A DNA stretch of 64,000 nt from Verrucomicrobiota bacterium (GTDB lineage: Bacteria; Verrucomicrobiota; Verrucomicrobiia; Limisphaerales; JAEYXS01), in assembly GCA_023431185.1 (NCBI GenBank), contig JAEYXS010000037.1, positions 46,802 through 110,801 of the forward strand, given 5' to 3'. Below, piece by piece: positions 60,585 through 64,000 of this stretch. Made by a program: the position numbers and the translations under genes. The notes beneath the pieces are model-generated. The model was given only the letters and a program-made list of their open reading frames with translations. It made no database searches and was not told the origin of the DNA. The first letter of the stretch is position 1. Each line of letters begins with the position of its first letter.

Positions 60585-61948
60585 GGGGTTGTTTGTGTCA
60601 GTCGTGAAGTTGTGGACAATGGTTCGCCGGAAGCCGCCTGATAAAGTCCGAATGTGCCATCCAAGCGGCCGACGATGATCTGCTGGCCGCCGGGGCCGAA
60701 AGCCAGGCCAGGTGCCCAATCCGTTTGCTTCTCCAATATCCTGATCTCACGCATGGGGCGGAAATCCCAGAGCTTCACGGTGCGATCTTCGGCGGTCGAG
60801 ACGAGCCATTTGCCATCCGGAGAAAAGGCGAGGTTCAGGATGGCGCCCTCGTGGCCGAATTTGGAGTAGAGCAGGGGATTGGTGGTTTCCGTGGCGCGTT
60901 CGCTGATCTCCCAAACGCGGATGCGGCTGTCCACGCCGGCACCGGCGAGGCGTTTGCCATCCATGCTGAAAGCCACGCTGTAAATCTCCTTCACTGACTG
61001 GCTCAAGGTGTCGCGGCGTTCGCCGCTGGCGACATCCCAAAGCTTGACGGTGCGATCGGCGCTCGCGCTGGCGAGGATTTTGCCGTCAGGCCGGAAATCG
61101 AGATCATACACACAGCCATTGTGACCTTTGAGGGTGCGGACTTGCTGGCCGGTTTTTATGTCCCACAAAATGATCTGCTGATCGTAGCCGCCGCTGGCCA
61201 AGAGTGCGCCATTGGGTGAAACGGCGACTGCGTAGAGTGCATCCAGATGCCCCTCGAAGACTTTCACCAGCTTGCCGGTGGCTACATCCCAGTGCCGCAC
61301 CTCTCCGAACAAACCCGTTTGTCCAGCAGCTGCGTAGAGATGTTTGCCATCTCGTGAAAAGGCGACGGCATTCACTGCGCCTACATGACCGGTGAGCGTG
61401 TGCTTGGGTCCCGAGCTGCCTGGAGAGAACAGTTCTACTTCACCGTAACGTGCCACCGCGATCAATCCGGCGGCTTCCGACCATGCGACCGATTTGATTG
61501 CCCGGCGCGGCTGTGTCTTGGGGGCGATGGCTGGGACTTTCAGCTCCTTGCGCGAGGCCATTGCCTGGGCGGGAGGCTTGGCTCCGGCATCGATCCAGGC
61601 GCGGATAAGGGCGATTTCCTTGGCCGGGAGATGTTCGCGTTTGCCGGGTGGCATGAACTGGTTCTTGCCTTTGCGGTCGGAGCGGCCTTCCAGAAACTTC
61701 ACCAGCAGGCTGTCACTGGCGTTTCCCGGGGTGATAGCGGCGCCAGCTTTGCCGCCTTTCATCAGGTCTGTGTGCGTTTCCATCACGAGTCCGCCTTCGG
61801 GATCTTGGGCGGCGTGACATTCTACACACTCGCGCTGGAAGATCTGATGGATGGCGGAGTAGTCAGGCGCGGCGGCAAAAGCCTGCAGGTGTGCGTTCAA
61901 CAGCACCACGGCCAGCCACCAAACAGCCCACTGGAAACGGAGATTCAT
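60581..61948 (-). CDS. Cytochrome c (PSCyt1-like) plus WD40 propeller fusion
   Basis: The product has 455 residues. After a signal peptide (WAVWWLAVVLLNAHLQAFA) a cytochrome c-like domain carries CVECH (Cys41, Cys44, His45) and a Met in FMPPGKREHLP as likely sixth ligand. A linker (residues 120-140) leads to seven WD40 blades over about 140-455 (TLTGHVGAVNAVAFSRDGKHL, LKGHNGCVYDLDFRPDGKILASASADRTVKLWDV and others). It is periplasmic or surface-bound and may link electron transfer to binding of a partner; the PPC protein coupled downstream is the candidate partner. Confidence 0.92.
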   Translation of the reverse strand: MNLRFQWAVWWLAVVLLNAHLQAFAAAPDYSAIHQIFQRECVECHAAQDPEGGLVMETHTDLMKGGKAGAAITPGNASDSLLVKFLEGRSDRKGKNQFMPPGKREHLPAKEIALIRAWIDAGAKPPAQAMASRKELKVPAIAPKTQPRRAIKSVAWSEAAGLIAVARYGEVELFSPGSSGPKHTLTGHVGAVNAVAFSRDGKHLYAAAGQTGLFGEVRHWDVATGKLVKVFEGHLDALYAVAVSPNGALLASGGYDQQIILWDIKTGQQVRTLKGHNGCVYDLDFRPDGKILASASADRTVKLWDVASGERRDTLSQSVKEIYSVAFSMDGKRLAGAGVDSRIRVWEISERATETTNPLLYSKFGHEGAILNLAFSPDGKWLVSTAEDRTVKLWDFRPMREIRILEKQTDWAPGLAFGPGGQQIIVGRLDGTFGLYQAASGEPLSTTSRLTQTTP

Positions 61949-62086
61949 GCGATGTTTTCAGCGTGCCGTCCACACTGCTCATCCGCAATAGAGAATCATG
62001 CGCCAGCAGATGTAATTTTCTCTCCCGCACCACTTGCGGAGGAGCCTACATGTTCCTTATCAGGTGGCTCGCTCTTTTTTAGAAAA

Positions 62087-63034
62087 TCAGCGGACAGCAA
62101 ATCTGAAGCTCTCCACCTTCGGTTCGCCCTTCAGCCAGCCAAGCTTGGTCAGGAACTTGTCCGTCTCCGTCAGCGTTTGCTTGAAGTGAACCTCATTCGC
62201 CCGGCCGAAGTTGAAGAACCCGTGCGGCTGTTCCTCATAACCTTTCAACTCGCACTCATTTCCTGCGGCTTTCATCACCTTTGTGAAAGCCTCTGCCGTG
62301 GCGTAAGGGACCGTTGTATCCGCCTTGCCGTGGAAGATGATCGTCGGCGGCGCACCTTTCTTCACCTGATGCAGCGGGGAGAGTTCCTTCGGTTCCACGC
62401 CCATGCGCACCTTCAACTCTTCCGCCCGTTCGCCGGGCAGGGGAGAGCCACCTTCATACGGCGCGAGCACCAGCGCCGGATTGAACAGCACCAGCGCATT
62501 CGGCACCGAAGAAACCTTCGCGTCTTTGCTTTCAAATCCCGGAACCACGCCCGTGCATGCCGCGATATGTCCGCCCGCCGAACCGCCACCTGCCGCGATG
62601 CGTTCGGGATCAATGCCCAGTCGCTTCGCGTTCTCGCGCGTCCAGCGCACCGCATCCTTCGCGTCGATCACACAATCCTTTGCCTTCACATCGAACCGGC
62701 TGGACACGCGATAATCCGCCGTGATCGCCACCATCCCGCGCGAGGCCAGGTAACGGCATTGCTGCTCGAACTGTTTCGGTGAACCGCTTCGCCACCCGCC
62801 GCCGAAGAAGAACACGATCGCCGGCCGCTTATCGGTAGCTTTGTGCTCCGGTGGATTGAAGATATAGGCATTCAACTTCGCCTCACCCACCGTCTTGTAA
62901 GCCTCCACTACCGCGCCTTGCGGCTTGAACGACTCCTCAGCGGCCTTTGCCTTGCCCTTATTCTGGGCGTTCACATTCACGACACAGGCAACGAGCAGGG
63001 CAGTGAGACAATAGATGGCTTTCATGGATTTCAT
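62087..63034 (-). CDS. Secreted alpha/beta hydrolase (esterase-like)
   Basis: The ATG at 63034 gives 315 residues (another at 63025 gives 312); the frame opens at 63205 without match. A signal peptide (IYCLTALLVACVVNVNA) may also act as a lipobox (LVAC). The hydrolase core has FFFGGGWRSG in place of HGGGW, nucleophile Ser152 in AGGGSAGGHIAA, Asp239 in FHGKADTTVPY and His271 in EEQPHGFFNFG. It is related to hormone-sensitive-lipase and carbohydrate-esterase-like families. The sulfatase gene next to it, divergent, suggests a role in polysaccharide breakdown. Confidence 0.88.
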   Translation of the reverse strand: MKSMKAIYCLTALLVACVVNVNAQNKGKAKAAEESFKPQGAVVEAYKTVGEAKLNAYIFNPPEHKATDKRPAIVFFFGGGWRSGSPKQFEQQCRYLASRGMVAITADYRVSSRFDVKAKDCVIDAKDAVRWTRENAKRLGIDPERIAAGGGSAGGHIAACTGVVPGFESKDAKVSSVPNALVLFNPALVLAPYEGGSPLPGERAEELKVRMGVEPKELSPLHQVKKGAPPTIIFHGKADTTVPYATAEAFTKVMKAAGNECELKGYEEQPHGFFNFGRANEVHFKQTLTETDKFLTKLGWLKGEPKVESFRFAVR

Positions 63035-63213
63035 GCTTATCACATTAGACGTCTCTAAACGCCACTGGTTACGCAAACCAGTATGAGTCCTGCTTTCAGG
63101 TAGTTTTCTTGGGCTGGAGAATGTTGGAGGTTGAACGTTTCCGAGAATCTGCTGAACTTCCCTTGTAACCCGTGATACAACCGTTCCGTCAAACCTATGG
63201 AACAAAACGCTTT

Positions 63214-64000
63214 ATGCCAAAACTGAACTCTTCATTGTGCGGATGGATGGTCTTGATCATTTCGGTTTTAGCATCCCTCAGTAATGCCACCCACGCCGCC
63301 GAAAAGACCCGTCCGAACATTCTCTTCATCTTCTCCGACGACCACGCCTACGGCGCTATCAGCGCCTACGGGTCGAAGTTCAACAAGACCCCGAACATCG
63401 ACCGCCTTGCGAAAGAAGGCATGCTCTTCAACCGCTGCTACGTCGGCAACTCCATCTGCGGCCCCAGCCGCGCCACCATCCTGACTGGCAAATACAGCCA
63501 CCTCAACGGCTTCGTGCGGAACGGCAACAAATTCGACGGCAGCCAGCCGACGTTCCCGAAGTATATGCAGAAGGCCGGTTACCAGACCGCCATCATCGGC
63601 AAGTGGCACTTGGAAACAGACCCCACCGGCTTCGACTACTGGAACATCCTCATCGGTCAGGGGCCTTACTACAACCCGCCTATGATCGAGAACGGCGTCC
63701 GCAAGACCCACACCGGCTACACCACCGAGATCATCACCGACTACGCCCTCGACTGGCTCAAGACCAAGCGCGACAAGGACAAACCCTTCGTCATGATGTA
63801 CCAGCACAAATCCCCGCACCGCAACTGGCAGCCCGCACCCGCCTACTTCGAGCGCTACAAAGACACCAAATTCCCCGAGCCCGATACCCTGTTCGATAAC
63901 TACTCCGGCCGCGGCAAACCCGAGCGCACCCAGGACATGACTATCGAGAAAACGCTGACCCCCGATGACCTGAAACTCACCCCGCCGCGCAATCTCACCC
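63214..64000 (+). CDS. Type I sulfatase, 3' end cut by the window
   Basis: The frame from the ATG at 63214 stays open to the right edge (262 codons seen). A signal peptide (CGWMVLIISVLASLSNATHA) is followed by the sulfatase start RPNILFIFSDDHAY with the metal-binding Asp42-Asp43. The formylglycine site C-x-P-S-R is intact at Cys82 (SICGPSRATILTGKYSHLNG). GKWHL and HKSPHRNWQP are further family motifs. It should need conversion of Cys82 by a formylglycine-generating enzyme or anSME; neither is in the window. The likely targets are sulfated polysaccharides. Codons here are strikingly rich in C at third positions. Confidence 0.93.
   Translation, partial: MPKLNSSLCGWMVLIISVLASLSNATHAAEKTRPNILFIFSDDHAYGAISAYGSKFNKTPNIDRLAKEGMLFNRCYVGNSICGPSRATILTGKYSHLNGFVRNGNKFDGSQPTFPKYMQKAGYQTAIIGKWHLETDPTGFDYWNILIGQGPYYNPPMIENGVRKTHTGYTTEIITDYALDWLKTKRDKDKPFVMMYQHKSPHRNWQPAPAYFERYKDTKFPEPDTLFDNYSGRGKPERTQDMTIEKTLTPDDLKLTPPRNLT

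Noticed and set aside
62041..62085. GAGCC/GGCTC hairpin with T run as a + strand terminator
   Set aside because: No gene on the + strand ends here; both neighbouring genes are on the minus strand, where no T run follows the stem.

Overview
The window looks like a chromosomal segment of a member of the Verrucomicrobiota, probably of the Pedosphaera/Limisphaerales kind. This is inferred from gene content rather than from an rRNA gene. The core block rpsB-tsf-pyrH-frr is bacterial and ordinary. It is accompanied by families typical of the Planctomycetes-Verrucomicrobia group: a secreted right-handed beta-helix protein, a PQQ-like propeller protein, a ThuA-domain protein, a cytochrome c plus WD40 fusion, a very large PPC-type surface protein, a two-component-propeller kinase and a type I sulfatase. 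Base composition is GC-rich throughout. No rRNA, tRNA or CRISPR array was seen.

Layout. 1-5273: a histidine kinase (cut by the left edge), a receiver-only protein and a 1331-residue hybrid kinase with overlapping reading frames. 5512-8770: rpsB, tsf, pyrH and frr with clear hairpin terminators. 8931-17703: a minus-strand block with a secreted beta-helix protein, a LysM protein, a DUF1801 protein, then an FtsB-like protein, a lipoprotein, a Xer recombinase and topoisomerase III. 17991-21816: ubiE, a REP-associated tyrosine transposase, an IS5-family element, a caspase-like protein and a DUF554 membrane protein. 22545-29540: an overlapping three-gene operon (transglutaminase-DUF2126, permuted ATP-grasp with alpha-E, second transglutaminase). 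29697-36639: rpoN, a Y-family DNA polymerase and a propeller kinase with its NarL-type regulator. 36629-41510: fdhD, an aquaporin-like channel, an FdhF/YdeP-like molybdoenzyme and a dehydrogenase. 41738-48171: an ABC-F ATPase, an acyl-CoA-ligase-like protein, a lipoprotein, and a minus-strand block with rsmH, a MazG-like protein and tag. 48468-64000: secreted proteins and small-molecule enzymes, including a radical SAM protein facing a flavin halogenase-like protein, ending in a sulfatase cut by the right edge.

Most notable points. (1) Three intergenic hairpins at 8886-8912, 12554-12578 and 18709-18733 all carry a GTAG foot next to a GC-rich stem. This is the architecture recognised by REP-associated tyrosine transposases, and such a transposase gene lies 116 bases after the third hairpin. 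(2) That transposase gene is interrupted by an 842-base IS5-family element with perfect 20-base inverted ends. Its right end supplies the only good start codon of a secreted caspase-like protein, overlapping the transposase stop as ATGA. (3) The transglutaminase/DUF2126/ATP-grasp/alpha-E operon has all three genes overlapping and both transglutaminase triads intact. It is a predicted but biochemically uncharacterised amide-bond-forming system and is the best candidate here for unexplored biology.
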